Shown: one piece after another, positions 10,395 through 21,879 of the stretch
Position numbering within the stretch: the stretch's first letter is position 1
Layout: each line of letters starts with the position of its first letter
Assembly: GCA_030848705.1 (NCBI GenBank)
Contig: CM061238.1
Location: 30,162,655 to 30,226,654 of the forward strand
Direction: 5' to 3'
DNA length: 64,000 nt
Source: Heracleum sosnowskyi
Taxonomy: Eukaryota > Streptophyta > Magnoliopsida > Apiales > Apiaceae
Notes under the pieces: model-generated
Database searches by the model: none
What the model was told of the DNA's origin: nothing
The model's input: the letters and a program-made list of their open reading frames with translations, nothing else
Position numbers and translations under genes: made by a program

Positions 10395-12613
10395 ACTTGA
10401 TTGGGTCCGGCATACTTAAAGAACTGGCCTTTGTCAGGCAAAACAACCTTTTTAGCTACAACTACTTCAACCTCTTTCACAAAAGAGCGTTTCCATTTAT
10501 AGCCAGCCTTAACACATTTCTGAGTAGGCTTAGGGATAAATGAATCCACTCTAGTCTTAGGAGGACTAGTAGTCTTAGCTTTAACATGCTTCTTATTATT
10601 AACATGTTGACGTGGAGCAGTCTTATCACTAGATACATGCTTACTATTAAAATAAGCATACATAACATTGAAAGCACAAGACATGCAATTAATCACACCA
10701 CATGCTTTATGAGAAGAATTAACAGCAGGCATGTTAGTTTTAAAGTTGTTTTGATCCACTTTATGAATGTCTGACTTAATCTTCTTTGCAGAAACAACTT
10801 TGACTGGTTTGTCAGACACACACTTGTTGGACTGTTCAACTTTACAGGCAAGATCTTCTTCAAGTATCTCCTCTGCAATGATGATAGAGTATTCATTCAG
10901 AGGATCTGCTTGGGACTCTCTAAAGAAAGGTGTTTCAATACCCTTAAGCACATATGGTATACCCCTATCTTCAGCACTGACTCTATTAGGGGTATTTATG
11001 CTTAATTTACCAATAAACTCATTGTAATCATACCCTATTCCTGTTGTATGATCAATACTTTGTTTATTGATAATTTCTTTAGCAGTCTTACAAGAGTTGA
11101 AGTAAGCATTAGCTTTAGTCTTTAGCTCACTATTCTCTTCCTTGAGAATGGTTTCCAGTTGAATATAACATTTAACCCTATTTTCAAGAAATGCTATTTT
11201 CTCAGTAAGTTCATCCTGATTAACATGCACTAGTTTTAATTCTTTTATCTCCTGTTCAAGAGCTGTGTTCAAAAGAATTATTCTATCATTTTCAGTGCGT
11301 GCACAAGAAATAGTACCACTAAGATGACGAATCATTTCAGTGTCAGTGAACTTTACCTCTGACATGTATGCAGATGAAGTGCTTGCCTCTTTAGCCACTA
11401 AAGCAAGGTTCCCAATCTCACATGCTTCTTCATCACTGTCAGTGTCATCCCAACTCTTTCCTTCAGCAACATAGGCTTTCCCAATCTTGTTCTTCTTGCT
11501 AGAATCAAATGTGTTTCTTGTCACTTGCTTTGGCTTTCTACATTCAGTAGCAAAGTGACCCAACTCATTGCAATTGTAGCATCTGATTGTGCTCCTATCC
11601 ACAGTTCCAATTTTGTAGCCACCCCTTGTGCTACTTGAAGAGGAAGATCCACCTCTCTGAAATCTGGGCCTGAACTTAAGATTGGGATTCCTCTTGAATC
11701 TGAACTTCCCAAACTTCCTGACTATCAAAGCCAAATCACCATCCTCCAGCTGATCAAGTTCCTCTAAAGAATAGAAGTCACCACCAGATTGATCAATGGA
11801 TGTTAATCCATATTCAGCATCAATAACATTCATGTGAGAACTGGAAGGTTGAACAGCCTTCACTTCCAGTTTTTGTGGGACTTCAGCAGCCAATGTAGTA
11901 GAAGTACTAACTATCCTTCCAGTTCCATATAACTCATCCTGTTGAATCTGCTCCAGCTCATAGGTCTTCAGAACACCATACAGTCTTTCCAAAGCAATCT
12001 CTCCCAGATCTCTTGCTTCTCTAATGGCAGATATTCTGTGCTCCAAATGACGTGGAAGTGTAAGAAGGAACTTCTTGTTAATGTCCTTGATAGTGTAGCG
12101 CTTCCCATTGAGATTCAGATCATTGATTAATTTGTTGTATCTCTCAAAAACCTCAGAGACACCTTCACCAGGGTTTGATCTGAAATGCTCATATTGAGAG
12201 GTGAGAATTTCCAGCTTATTCTCTCTAACTTCCTCTGTCCCCTCATTGATTATCTCTATAGTTTCCAAAATGTGTTTGGCAGTATCACAGTTTAGGACAT
12301 GATTATGCATGATAGGATCAAGACAATCAACAAGGATCAACTGAAGACAGGCATCCAAGTTAACATCCTCTTTTTCATCAGGAGTGTAGTCCTTGGGATC
12401 CTTAGGGTACATCCTAGCAGCCCTAGTAACAATCTGATTCTCTATAAGTTCTCCCTCAATAATCATAGGGACTTTGGGACCATTCTTCAGCACATCAAAA
12501 TATTTAGGATTAGCAACTTTAAGAAATAGGAGCATTTTCTTCTTCCACATAGGATAATGCTCCTTGCTGAACATTGGGATTTTGACTGCACCCACTTTCT
12601 GTGTAGTAGTCAT
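10373..12613 (-). CDS. Sirevirus C gag (746 aa, intact ORF)
   Basis: This is the retrotransposon nucleocapsid polyprotein. The N-terminal capsid-like half has W-K-K-K-M and a Y-E-H-F-R...E-R-Y-N-K-L segment. A Ser/Arg-rich stretch and one CCHC zinc knuckle (CYNCNELGHFATEC, about residue 350) follow, then a coiled-coil-like Glu/Lys/Leu region and a basic tail ending in G-P-N-Q-V-W-V-P. The same layout and end motif occur in Sirevirus G gag. Pol begins in the -1 frame, overlapping the gag end by 22 bases. The ATG is about 110 bases from the LTR. The ORF is open throughout even though pol is dead. Confidence 0.9.
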   Translation of the reverse strand: MTTTQKVGAVKIPMFSKEHYPMWKKKMLLFLKVANPKYFDVLKNGPKVPMIIEGELIENQIVTRAARMYPKDPKDYTPDEKEDVNLDACLQLILVDCLDPIMHNHVLNCDTAKHILETIEIINEGTEEVRENKLEILTSQYEHFRSNPGEGVSEVFERYNKLINDLNLNGKRYTIKDINKKFLLTLPRHLEHRISAIREARDLGEIALERLYGVLKTYELEQIQQDELYGTGRIVSTSTTLAAEVPQKLEVKAVQPSSSHMNVIDAEYGLTSIDQSGGDFYSLEELDQLEDGDLALIVRKFGKFRFKRNPNLKFRPRFQRGGSSSSSSTRGGYKIGTVDRSTIRCYNCNELGHFATECRKPKQVTRNTFDSSKKNKIGKAYVAEGKSWDDTDSDEEACEIGNLALVAKEASTSSAYMSEVKFTDTEMIRHLSGTISCARTENDRIILLNTALEQEIKELKLVHVNQDELTEKIAFLENRVKCYIQLETILKEENSELKTKANAYFNSCKTAKEIINKQSIDHTTGIGYDYNEFIGKLSINTPNRVSAEDRGIPYVLKGIETPFFRESQADPLNEYSIIIAEEILEEDLACKVEQSNKCVSDKPVKVVSAKKIKSDIHKVDQNNFKTNMPAVNSSHKACGVINCMSCAFNVMYAYFNSKHVSSDKTAPRQHVNNKKHVKAKTTSPPKTRVDSFIPKPTQKCVKAGYKWKRSFVKEVEVVVAKKVVLPDKGQFFKYAGPNQVWVPRKD

Positions 12614-12709
12614 CTTTTGAGATTTTTAGGAATAATAAAAATTTCAGAGTTTAAGAAAAAAAAATTATCTCAAAACAATTGGATCTTTGATTTGTATATC
12701 AATCAAAAG

Positions 12710-12721
12710 GCTCTGATACCA
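12710..12721 (-). other. primer-binding site of Sirevirus C (initiator Met tRNA type)
   Basis: Minus-strand TGGTATCAGAGC, the classical plant copia site complementary to the initiator methionine tRNA 3' end, two bases inside the LTR edge. Confidence 0.9.
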
Positions 12722-12723
12722 AT

Positions 12724-14023
12724 TGTTAGGTCCTGATAAGTTTGTAGAAGGGGGGTTGAATACAAACTATACCGTTTAATCGAATTTGTCCTTTAAAAGA
12801 TTTAAATGTTTAGAAGAAATTAGTGCGGAATAAAACTGAAACAATATTCAAGTTAAATAAAACTCTATTAAACTTGAAGGGTGTTACAATTATGATCACT
12901 GATTACAAAGAACTTGATAAAACAAACCTAGAATAAATCCGACATGAATTTATCTATTTTTTTAATAAAAAGGATCGAATACTAAAAAGTAGTTCGATAT
13001 AAAATCTAGGGATTATGATCCGCTAGAAAGCTAAAGCAGTACAATAGAATCACTTCTTATGAATTAAATGATTAAGAACAATCAAGAAGTAAATATATCC
13101 TGCGGAATTTAAGCTTGACAGTTGAAGGAGTTATGAAGACAGTTGAGAGAAATATGATGTTCAATGTTTCTGTCTTTACTTTTCTGTTGTGATTATCTCT
13201 TCAAGTCTTCTGCATTTCCTTTTATATCAATTGCTTTTCTTTTGTAAACCCACGTGCACTTGACAGATTGTAAATGCACTAGGAAGACAAGCAAAAATAC
13301 AATACTTTTTGCCTTAGAAGACTACCGCGAAGACAATGTTTGTTCATGGAAGACAACCGGGAAGACAATGGTTTGGCCTAGGAAGACTTTCGGGAAGACT
13401 CACTTGTGAGTCTTCCTAGTTCAAAAAACTAAGTCTTCCTAGTTCAAACCTAAGTCTTCCTAGTTCATTTTCATTCTAATTTAAATAATTAATTAAATAA
13501 ATTATGTATTAAATTTATTTCTTTACAGAATTAAATTAATAAATAATATACTTAATAATATTAATTATTTATAAGAGAATAAATAGAATTAGTTGACTTC
13601 TTAAACAATTCCAGAATCACTTAAAACTTAGATAAATAACAAACACAATAGTACGTTGACACGATGCACTGTCTAGTTCATGAGTGACTAACGACAATGT
13701 CTGTTCTTTATCTGTTTGACTTTAAGTAGTGATTCACTTCCTTCTCATTCAAGAACTCCGTAATCAGTATCTTTTTCTATCACCACTTGAAATCTCCGTC
13801 ACTTTAATAAATCCACTGAGCTTGAATTCTTCATTGAGGCTTGATCAATAAATTGAGCTTCTTTCAATGTAGACTCACTTCAAGTCTGTATATGACTTTA
13901 ATCGTCATTCTTTGACAGATATAATCTTCTGAGATTCCTGTGATAATTTGAATTATTACTTACTTATTACAGACTTGTTTAATGTTGAGTTAATTCCTCG
14001 ATGTAAACAAATAGGCTAAAACA
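12724..14023 (-). repeat. 5' LTR of Sirevirus C (about 1.3 kb; right edge approximate)
   Basis: The inner end is clear (TGTTAGGTCC next to the primer-binding site). It shares with Sirevirus G the pattern of a G-run followed by TTGAAT or TGAAT, about 30 bases in. The body holds many GAAGAC/GTCTTC words (13300-13470). No matching second LTR exists here, so the outer end is a guess from an AACA terminus near 14023; it could lie 100-200 bases either way. Confidence 0.6.
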
Positions 14024-15832
14024 TATGCCTTTCACAAACCTGCAGTAAGATATAAGTGAATCATTAAAATATGTGGCAGAAAATGCATATGATTACAAGA
14101 ACACAAACTGTATTACCACTACGAGAAATCAACAAATATGTATCTATACAAACTTATATGCATTATAATCTATGAACAACTATTTCTGAATATTTTAGGA
14201 AGTTATATATTATCTAGCGTCTCATTGCTGAATATCACCATCATTAATATAACTGCACGTTGTAACCTTTAAAATTATTTGTTTTGTATACATAGTCTAA
14301 TTTATAATACATATCGAATTAGAAATGAACTATGTATTTTATCCATTATTTAACATATTAGTAATATAGAGTCAAATCTCATATATAAACATTTTCTGAT
14401 GTATCTTTTTTAGTATATATTTTTTCCAGTATCAATCATATTAGGGGTTCGTCTATTGATGTTACAAACCACAACTGTATTTTTGTTTTTTTTTTGCTGA
14501 AAAACTGGTTTAAAATTGTTCGGTAAATCTAAAAATTGCTTTTTCAATAATACTTTTGTTCAAAAAGCTACTTCTAGGAATAACAGGTCCCTCCATATTT
14601 TTTACAACATCAACTTTTGTGAACTTTGATTTTGGATTAAGATTTCAAACTCCAACAAACACATTTTAAGTAATTTTAATATAAGGATACTTAATATAAT
14701 ATAAGATATTAATATCAGCTACATAAGACATATTTAGGTTTAGTGACTATGAATTTAATTCTATTTATTCTAACAATCATAAATTTAATTCCCGAATATG
14801 ACCAAAAATTATGTTTTTTTTATTTTTTGTATCATATGTCCAAATACGGCAATTAATAAATTCATCACGTCTTATATGTTACGTGAATTGATATCTTTTT
14901 TTGTGACATATTATAATGTAAAAAAATATACTAAAAGATTATAATTTAATAATAATATTATTATAATTTAAAATCAATTTTTTATTAACAATATAATAAT
15001 AATTTCTAAGAAATTTTCAATATAAATGTACTTAATATTTAAAACACATTAATATCAATTAAATAAGATATAATTCTGGTTAAGTGGTTGTGAACTTAAA
15101 TACATTTCTACTTATAGGTCATAAATATATTTTCCATGATAAGATCAAGGAATCGGTCCTGGTTAGATGTCGTAAAATATTATCATACATGTATGAGAAG
15201 TCCAAATTTCACACTAACTAAATTCATCTTATCTCGTGTATCACGTGAATTAGCCTCGCATTTTCATAATATGAAGAAAAATATCTTAATATTATAATTT
15301 CATAAAAGTATCATTATAATTTCATTAAAATGTAATTTTATCAATAATATATTGATTTTATAGGTATTAAACCATAACTATCAACACAAAATTTACTTTC
15401 AAAATTTAATACTTACTCATTCATAATACTATATTCAAAACATTTTTTTAATTTGTTTTGTAAAAATTCGATTTTTCAGAATTCTTTGCAAAAATACGAC
15501 TTTGGAACCTAATGCAACCTCAAATGTAAACGTAAAAATAAGTTGCATTGGGTTGCTTCTGGTTGCAAATCGTAAAAGAGAAAGTTGTATTTGGTTGCTT
15601 CTAGTTGTAAATCGTATTTTCGCAAATATTTTCAAAAGATAATAATGCCGCAAATAAGTTCAAAAAAGTAATATTTTTAGTAATTTATCTATATTTACTG
15701 ATTTTTTCTTAAAAATAGAAAATATGTACGATGTATTGGATGAGTTTCAAAATTGTATTAAGTGGGCTTTTAGCATGAAATAAATTTTAAAATAAATTTT
15801 TAACATAATACAAAATAAAAAATATTTAAGTA
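14024..15832. other. AT-rich spacer without recognisable genes
   Basis: No ORF with coding character. A CACTACGAGAAAT string at 14116 resembles a CACTA transposon end, but no partner is visible. A GGTTGC/GCAACC-rich patch at 15480-15640 looks repeat-derived. Otherwise it is low-complexity A/T sequence. Confidence 0.6.
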
Positions 15833-15952
15833 CGTGGTAGATGAGTTTCAAAATTGTACATAAAACATGTTTCGTAGTAGATGAGTTTCAAAATTGTACA
15901 TAAAACATGTTCCGTGGTAGATGAGTTTCAAAATTGTAAATAAAGTATGTTT
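15833..15952. repeat. 40-bp tandem repeat, three copies
   Basis: The word GTAGATGAGTTTCAAAATTG (or GTGG- at its start) recurs with a 40-bp period at 15833, 15873 and 15913. A diverged earlier copy lies near 15737. Confidence 0.85.
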
Positions 15953-16110
15953 GCATCAAAAGGTCATGGGTTCGATCCATGCCAACAATAGTATTTTTAG
16001 TATATTTATACATCATTGGAGTATATTAGGGAATTAGTAAATAACATGAAAATTCATGTTAACCTATGATAGATATAATAATAAGAATGGATAATGGGAA
16101 AAAAATCTTA
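15953..16110 (+). mobile_element. SINE-like element, copy 1
   Basis: GGGTTCGATCC at 15969 matches a tRNA B box. It is followed by a body (CATGAAAATTCATGTTAACC..., ATATAATAATAAGAATGGAT) that reappears in diverged form in copy 2. No clear A box is seen, so the head may be truncated. Confidence 0.45.
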
Positions 16111-16187
16111 AAAGTAGAACAAGTTTCATATATTAAGTGAGCTACTTGTGAATGTAGAAAATTATTTTAAGATATCTTTCAAAGAAC

Positions 16188-16375
16188 CTTAGTAGCCTAG
16201 TAATAGTTGGTGCGGAATAAGTTTGTGGGTACTTGGAGGTTAAAGGTTCAATTCTCATGAAAATTAATAATTTTTAACATTTATTTAGACATAAGGACAT
16301 ATTAGTAATTTACTAAATAGGCTCAAAATTCATGTTGGCCTATAATTAATATAATGGATGGATGGATTTAGGTTG
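16188..16375 (+). mobile_element. SINE-like element, copy 2
   Basis: An A-box-like TAGCCTAGTAATAGTTGG and a B-box-like AGGTTCAATTC are spaced as in a tRNA. The body resembles copy 1 (CAAAATTCATGTTGGCCTAT...) and ends in ATGGATGGATGG. Shared body plus tRNA-like head points to one SINE family. Confidence 0.5.
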
Positions 16376-16512
16376 TCGTTTTACATTTTACAAAATTCAA
16401 TTATGATTTTATTTCTGCTCATATTAAATATGCAACGTATAGGACGCACAGAAAATAAGAAAAGATTATTATAGTAATTATGTTTACTACACAAGTAATT
16501 TCTTACTTCAAA

Positions 16513-17345
16513 TAGGGTTGCACAAAGTTTTGGTACGGATATGTGAATTAGAGCGGACCAGGTCCGTAGGTTCAAGATCCGGACCAGGTCCGTAGGTTCA
16601 AGATCCGGACCAGACCGAGTCAGGTCCCGGTTCATAAATTCAAAAAAATTCTTAAAAAACTCGAACCAGACTGGAATTCATATATATGGTTATTTTAACT
16701 TTATTTTATTTTTTTTAATTATCATGTATATAGATTAAATATTAACACATTTTGTATATTAATGATTCAAATAAATAGAAAATAATTCGATGAAACAATA
16801 GAGATCAAAATTACAAACTAAATGATTAAATGATGTACTTCACGTAATAAAAAATTGATACTCAATGTTTACAAATTACTGTTACGTTGCAAATAATAAA
16901 ACATGCACTTCTTAGTGCTAAGAATCCTAAAATATATCCCAATTTTGATCACAAATGTCAATTGTGTTTTTATTCATGAAGCGCATATATATACACGTGG
17001 ATGCTTTTTATAGTTTAAATACACAACCAATAAAATCACTCTAACTAAACATTTGGGAATGTTTCTCGGAAGTTTAGCACTTATCCTAAACTTTTAATAT
17101 CATTTAAATCAATATATTTACGTATTGAAATTTGAATGAAAAATAAATATTAAATAATTAAAAATTAAAATCTTATAGAAATATGAATCAAACCGGTCCA
17201 AACCGATCCGATCTGAATTTTTACGGTCGGGTCCGATCCTAAAACCGAATATATAACGGTCTGGTCTCCAATCCATAAATTTGAAAATTTGAAAATTTTG
17301 TATCCGGTCCGGTTCAGTCCAATTTTGGGCCATTGTGCAGCCCTA
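16513..17345. mobile_element. hAT-type non-autonomous element 1 (833 bp)
   Basis: Ends are inverted: TAGGGTTGCACAA on the left and TTGTGCAGCCCTA on the right. The 8-bp flanks are ACTTCAAA (16505-16512) and GCTTCAAA (17346-17353), one mismatch, fitting the 8-bp target duplication of hAT elements. Both subterminal parts are full of GGTCCGGACC-type words. No transposase is encoded. Confidence 0.82.
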
Positions 17346-17353
17346 GCTTCAAA

Positions 17354-18023
17354 TATGATTTAACTTCTCGCTCAATCTTTAAAAAGAAAACATCATTCTA
17401 GGGTCGGTAAAACAAAAGAGAGATCAGAAAGCATTATTACTAGACGTCTACACTTGGGTACTCATTCTTTTTTGCATCGTGTGTGAACTAGGGTTATAAA
17501 TTTTGTTTCTGAATATGTTGTTTGAGTTCATTGTACAAAGCACTGTGGGGTTTTATATGAGTAGGTGTTTTTGATGTGTAACATTTAAGAATGAGAATGT
17601 GTTATGAGTTGTCTAGTGTGTATACGATTTTTTTTTAATATTCTATCGACGTCTACGATCGGAGTCAAAATTCTCCAACTCATTCATCTTTTGCTTGTCA
17701 ATTCCTTAAATTTTCAGAATTAGGTTATATATCTATTTTTGAGTTGATTATTACAAATATTTATGAGTATGTGTTTCTGATGTGTTATTAAGAATGTGAT
17801 TTCAATAATATTGTCAGTCTTTGCTTTACTTGATGATTTGTATGATTTTCAAATAGGTTATTTCTGTGTATGAACTACTAAATGATATTGATTTTATTAT
17901 GTATATTTGAGTATGTTGTTTGAATTGATTTTATGATTACGTATTTCTAATGTGTTAATCAAGAATTTTGTTTTGGAATTCGAACTCTATTTTAATTCAT
18001 ATCCTCGTTGTTCACAGGCTATA
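17354..18023 (+). other. Upstream region of the unknown gene at 18024
   Basis: No ORF of note. The sequence just before the ATG (TTGTTCACAG at 18008-18017) is a good 3' splice site, so this stretch probably holds a 5' UTR intron of the downstream gene. Confidence 0.4.
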
Positions 18024-18590
18024 ATGGGTAAAAAGAAACCAGCTAAAGGTAACTCCAGCAAGAAAAAACAGAAAAATCAAACAGAATATGATAGGTTGAT
18101 ACAAAGCGTTACCGATGCTGAAGTCGCAGATTTTTCGTGTGAAATTCCATCTGATAATGTATTGGATAGTCTAGAGTTTCCCAATGTCTTTCTTAATCCT
18201 CCACCTCTCGAGGGTTTCCTTGAACATGTGGCCATGGGAAAATGGGGACTGGAGTGGTTAACATTGTTAGTTGACAGAGACAGAGATATTGATTTCCGAA
18301 TGTTGTCTAAAGAAGAGCAGCAGGATCGTATAGACCAGATGGTGGAAGACATGAGAAACATTAAGAGACAGTTAAAGTGGAAAAAGTATCAGTATGCTCT
18401 TCAAAAGAGGGGACGTGGTAGTGCTGCTGGGAGGGTGGAGAATTTCGGAGAAGAGGAGGGTGGTAGTGCTGCAGGGAGGGAGGAGAATTTTGGAGAAGAG
18501 GAGGGCGAAGCTAGTGGTAGCGCTGCTAGAAGGGAGGAGGATATCGGAGAAGAAGAAGGGGGTGAAGCTAGTGGTAGTGTTTCTGGGTGT
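18024..18590 (+). pseudogene. Unknown host gene, truncated by a CACTA insertion
   Basis: The ATG at 18024 lies seven bases after a splice acceptor. About 189 codons encode a lysine-rich start (M-G-K-K-K-P-A-K), an acidic middle containing a W-G-L-E-W-L segment, a charged helix (K-E-E-Q-Q-D-R-I-D-Q-M-V-E-D-M), and imperfect repeats of S-A-A-G-R-x-E-N-F-G-E-E-E-G from 18407 onward. At 18591 it runs into a CACTA terminus, which adds unrelated codons up to 18794. I do not recognise the family. The intact downstream part is not in this window. Confidence 0.55.
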
Positions 18591-20075
18591 AACTACAAGA
18601 ATTTGCGGAAACTGCGACGGAAAATAGCGACGGATAGATTTATGTTGCCTATCCCCGCTTTTTTGTTGAAACAAAGTCAACACACCTACCAACAAGTTTG
18701 CAACGGATTTCCGACGAAAACATGGCGGCGGAATTTTTTCGTTACTAATTATGGCGCAAAAACATCCCACCAAACTACCGTAACAGTATGGTAACGGAAT
18801 TAGTAACAGAACTTAGCGACAGAAACCATCCGTTGCAAATTTTGGCGCTAATTTCTACCGCCTAACGTTCCAACGGTTTAGCAACAGAATTATTTCCAAC
18901 GGTTTAGCAACGGAAACCTTGCCAACGGTATAGTAACGGATTGTGTTTGCGACGGACTAGTGACGGAGTTCTGTTACGAAGGAAAAGTCAACTATTTTTA
19001 ATTCCGTCGCTAAACCGTTGCTAAAGTAGATCCGTCGTGCTTTATTCCGTCGCTAATCCGTTGCTAAAATTATGCTGCTGCACGTTAAACCTTCTGCCCA
19101 TTTTTCTTTCACCCACATCTATTTTCTTTCCCTCTTTCATTTCTCTCTTCAATACAAATTTCATTTATCTTATAATTTAGTCCAATAATCTACACAATAT
19201 TCTTCAAATTATAAGGTACGTTTTATATATATGTTATTCTTTTGCATTTTCATTTTTGTGGAGCATGTAAACTTTAATTTCATGTTATTGATTTTTATAA
19301 TTTTTTTTGTAAAATGATGCATATTCTTAAAATGTGACCTTGTTAACTAGTTTTACATGTAAGATTTTCTTTTTATGAAGTTGAACTTGTTGTATTAGGT
19401 TCTATCAAATAATTATATGTTTAACATGGTAATTTTAGTTCATTTTCTCATTTACAAACATTATATTTATTTTAACTAGTTTGTGATGATCCTAATTTAA
19501 TTTGGTAATATTTCATTTTTGTAGATTATTCATATACAATTATGGATAATAATCGATCTTGGATGTATCCAAGAACCGATAGTAGGGGGCTTCTAAATGA
19601 TGCTTTTGTTGTTGGATTAAATGAATTTATGAATGATGTTATAGCTCAACCAAATTCCTTGAATGGGACAAACATACAATGTCCTTGTACTAAATGAAAA
19701 TTTAAGAGACATTGGGATGCAAAAACGGTAAAATTGCATCTTTTGAAAAAAGGATTTGTTGACAATTACTGTGTGTGGAATCGACATGGGGAGCCATACA
19801 CTGTTAATAGAGAAAGTGCAGGACAATCCTCGTCAAGTTATTCTAATATTTCTAGAGAAAGAGATGAGAATAGTCAAATGTATAATATGGTCATGGATGT
19901 TGCTGGTCCAAATTTTAACCCACACTCAGAAGAGATACCTAATGCAGAAGCACAAAAGTTGTATGACATATTGCATTCTTCAGAGAGAGAGTTATATGGT
20001 GGTTGTGAAACTTCTCAATTGTCTGCCATGGCTCGTATGTTGAGTTTAAAATCTGATCATCATTGGTCAGAAGCA
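18591..20075 (+). mobile_element. CACTA (En/Spm) element, left part
   Basis: The terminus reads AACTACAAGAATTTGCGG, one base off the CACTACAAGAA consensus. It is followed by dense subterminal words (GCGACGGA, AACGGTTTAGCAACGGA and complements, 18610-19075) typical of CACTA elements. A TNP2-type transposase-associated fragment lies inside. The element ends where chromovirus D is inserted at 20076. The CACTA end at 24616 has different subterminal words, so it is probably not the partner. Confidence 0.75.
19542..20075 (+). pseudogene. CACTA transposase-associated domain fragment (TNP2-type)
   Basis: From ATG 19542 the product starts W-M-Y-P-R, continues with V-G-L-N-E-F-M and a C-P-C motif, then H-L-L-K-K-G-F...W-x-x-H-G-E. 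This is the N-terminal zinc-binding domain found in plant En/Spm TNP2 proteins. A TGA (19695-19697) replaces the expected second C of the K-C-K zinc motif. The conserved stretch S-x-M-A-R-M-L-S-L-K follows before the frame is cut by the LTR at 20076. The catalytic part is absent. Confidence 0.8.
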
Positions 20076-20379
20076 TGTTGTACGACAAATTTTGTAATTG
20101 TAAAATGTAAATAGAGAACTGAAAATAACAAGTTTAAATAGAAAAGAGAACTTTCATTTCATTGCTTGTGTATAAAGTTTGGGTGCATCCAAATATATAA
20201 GCCACTACTCCCGCCTCACACCTTAACCATGTTCCCTCATATCTTTAATAAACATAAAATAAAATAAATACTAGGATAATGCTGAGCAAAACTATGTCAT
20301 TTCAAGCACTTCCAGATCCTTCTATTAAAATACTCTTCAAGTCACTTGAGACCATGTTCTTGTACGACGTCGTCCAACA
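20076..20379 (-). repeat. 3' LTR of chromovirus D (304 bp)
   Basis: Ends TGTTGTACGAC and GTCGTCCAACA form an inverted repeat. The left flank is the CACTA transposase frame. Confidence 0.78.
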
Positions 20380-20403
20380 ATAAGATATGTAGCTAGAGAT
20401 AAA

Positions 20404-21870
20404 TTAGGGGTGTCCCTCTTTCATTACTTTGTGGCAATTGCCCCTTTCTTGAAGAGCGGCGACCTCGCTGTAAAAATCTGGGAATTTGCGTTGTATCTCC
20501 TCAAAATCTTCCCAAGTTGCATCCTTCGGAACTCTGCCTTGCCATTTGATGAGGAAAGCGACCCCTGGAGCATTGTTCTTTTTAAGTAAACGGTGGTCCA
20601 GTATCTTTTCCGGCTGAAGGAAGTCAGAGGCAACAACAATTGGAGGAAGGATTGGGGACGAAGAGTCATGGTGGACAATATGTTTCTTTAAAAGAGAGAC
20701 ATGGAATGTATTATGGATCTTGGCATCTGCTGGCAGCTCAAGACGGTAAGCAACTTGTCCTATCTTTTTCAAGATTTTATAAGGACCGTAGTAACGAGCT
20801 GAGAATTTGTGGTCTTTGGTGTGTTTCAGCGACAATTGACGAAAAGCTTGAACATTAAGAAATACTAATTCTTCTTCAGAAAACGTTCGTTCATAACGGT
20901 GCTTGTTTGCATAAAAGGCCATTCTTTCTTGAGCTTTGACCAGATTGGCTTTTAGCTGCACTTGGAGGTCAGCTCGTTGGTGCAGAAACTGATCGATTGT
21001 TGCATTTTTGGTGTTCTGAGCTTGGTGATAGTTGACACTAGGGGGGATCTCTGCCGTACAGGGCTTTGTAGGGAGGCATTTGGATGGAGGAGTGGTGAGT
21101 TGTGTTGTACCACCACTCGGCCATTGAAAGCCAATTTGACTAGGCTTTAGGTTTTTGATGGGTAAGGCAGCGTAGATACAACTCGACGCACTGATTGAGG
21201 CGTTCACTTTACCCGTCAGACTACGGGTGATAGGCGGTGGTGAGATGTGAAGATGTGCCAAGTGTCTTGAAGAGTTCTGACCAAAAGTGGCTTGTGAAGA
21301 TTTTGTCTCTGTCGAAAATTATTACTTGTGGCGGTCCATACAACTTTACAACGTGGTCAAGGAATTTTTGTGCCACCTGAGTTGCTGTAAAAGGGAGTTG
21401 AAGGGGAATCAAATGGCAGTATTTCGTGTACATGTCAATGACTACCAAGATAGTGTCAAAGCCATTTGATTTCGGAAGACCTTCGATAAAGTCCATTGTC
21501 ACCGTTTGCCAAGAATGTTGTGGGATTTCTATTGGATGAAGAAGCCCTGGTGTGCGCACGTGCTCTCCTTTAAATCGTTGGCATACTTCATAGGCCTGGA
21601 CATATGCAGTGATGACCTGTATAATAGTAGGCCGCCAAAAAAATTAGTGATCCTCTTAATTGTGGCGTTTATGCCTGAATGGCCCCCTTCTTTCCCTTCG
21701 TGCATATTTTGAAGGATCTCAGCCCTTAGTTGCCCAACTGAGCCTACATATAATTTACCCTGTCATCTCAAATCATCTTCGAGGGTGTAGTCTGGTACTT
21801 TTCCAGGATCAATGGCCAGCTGAGTGAGAATTGGATGAATGATAGCATCGGTCTCCCAAGAAGATTTCAA
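20404..21870 (-). pseudogene. Chromovirus D integrase with chromodomain (broken)
   Basis: The integrase core (21221-21559) shows M-D-F-I-E-G-L-P and later F-D-R-D-K-I-F, where relatives have S-D-R-D. The C-terminal ORF (20404-21261) carries the A-R-Y-Y-G-P-Y...V-F-H-V-S-L-L-K type end. A chromodomain-like tail follows (I-L-D-H-R...F-L-I-K-W-Q-G...A-T-W-E-D). Such tails steer integration toward marked chromatin in this family. The first 100 codons of the 20404-21261 ORF are out of frame with the true core, so a frameshift lies near 21220. Confidence 0.8.
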
Positions 21871-21879
21871 GTCCTCCTT

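Larger units (their letters stand above)
8713..14023 (-). mobile_element. Sirevirus C (Ty1/copia), 5' LTR, gag and first half of pol, minus strand
   Basis: Reading right to left: LTR (from about 14023 to 12724), an initiator-Met-type primer-binding site, an intact gag ORF, then protease and integrase. Pol stops abruptly at 8713, after a D-P-G-V-G-V segment that matches the middle of pol in Sirevirus G (D-P-N-S-G-V). The RT half and the 3' LTR must lie beyond the nested elements to the left, outside the window. The far LTR edge is uncertain. Confidence 0.85.

Noticed and set aside
14116..14130. CACTACGAGAAAT, like a CACTA end
   Set aside because: No partner end, subterminal words or target duplication; likely chance.
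15966..15980. tRNA gene suggested by GGGTTCGATCC
   Set aside because: No acceptor stem or full cloverleaf; better explained as a SINE head.
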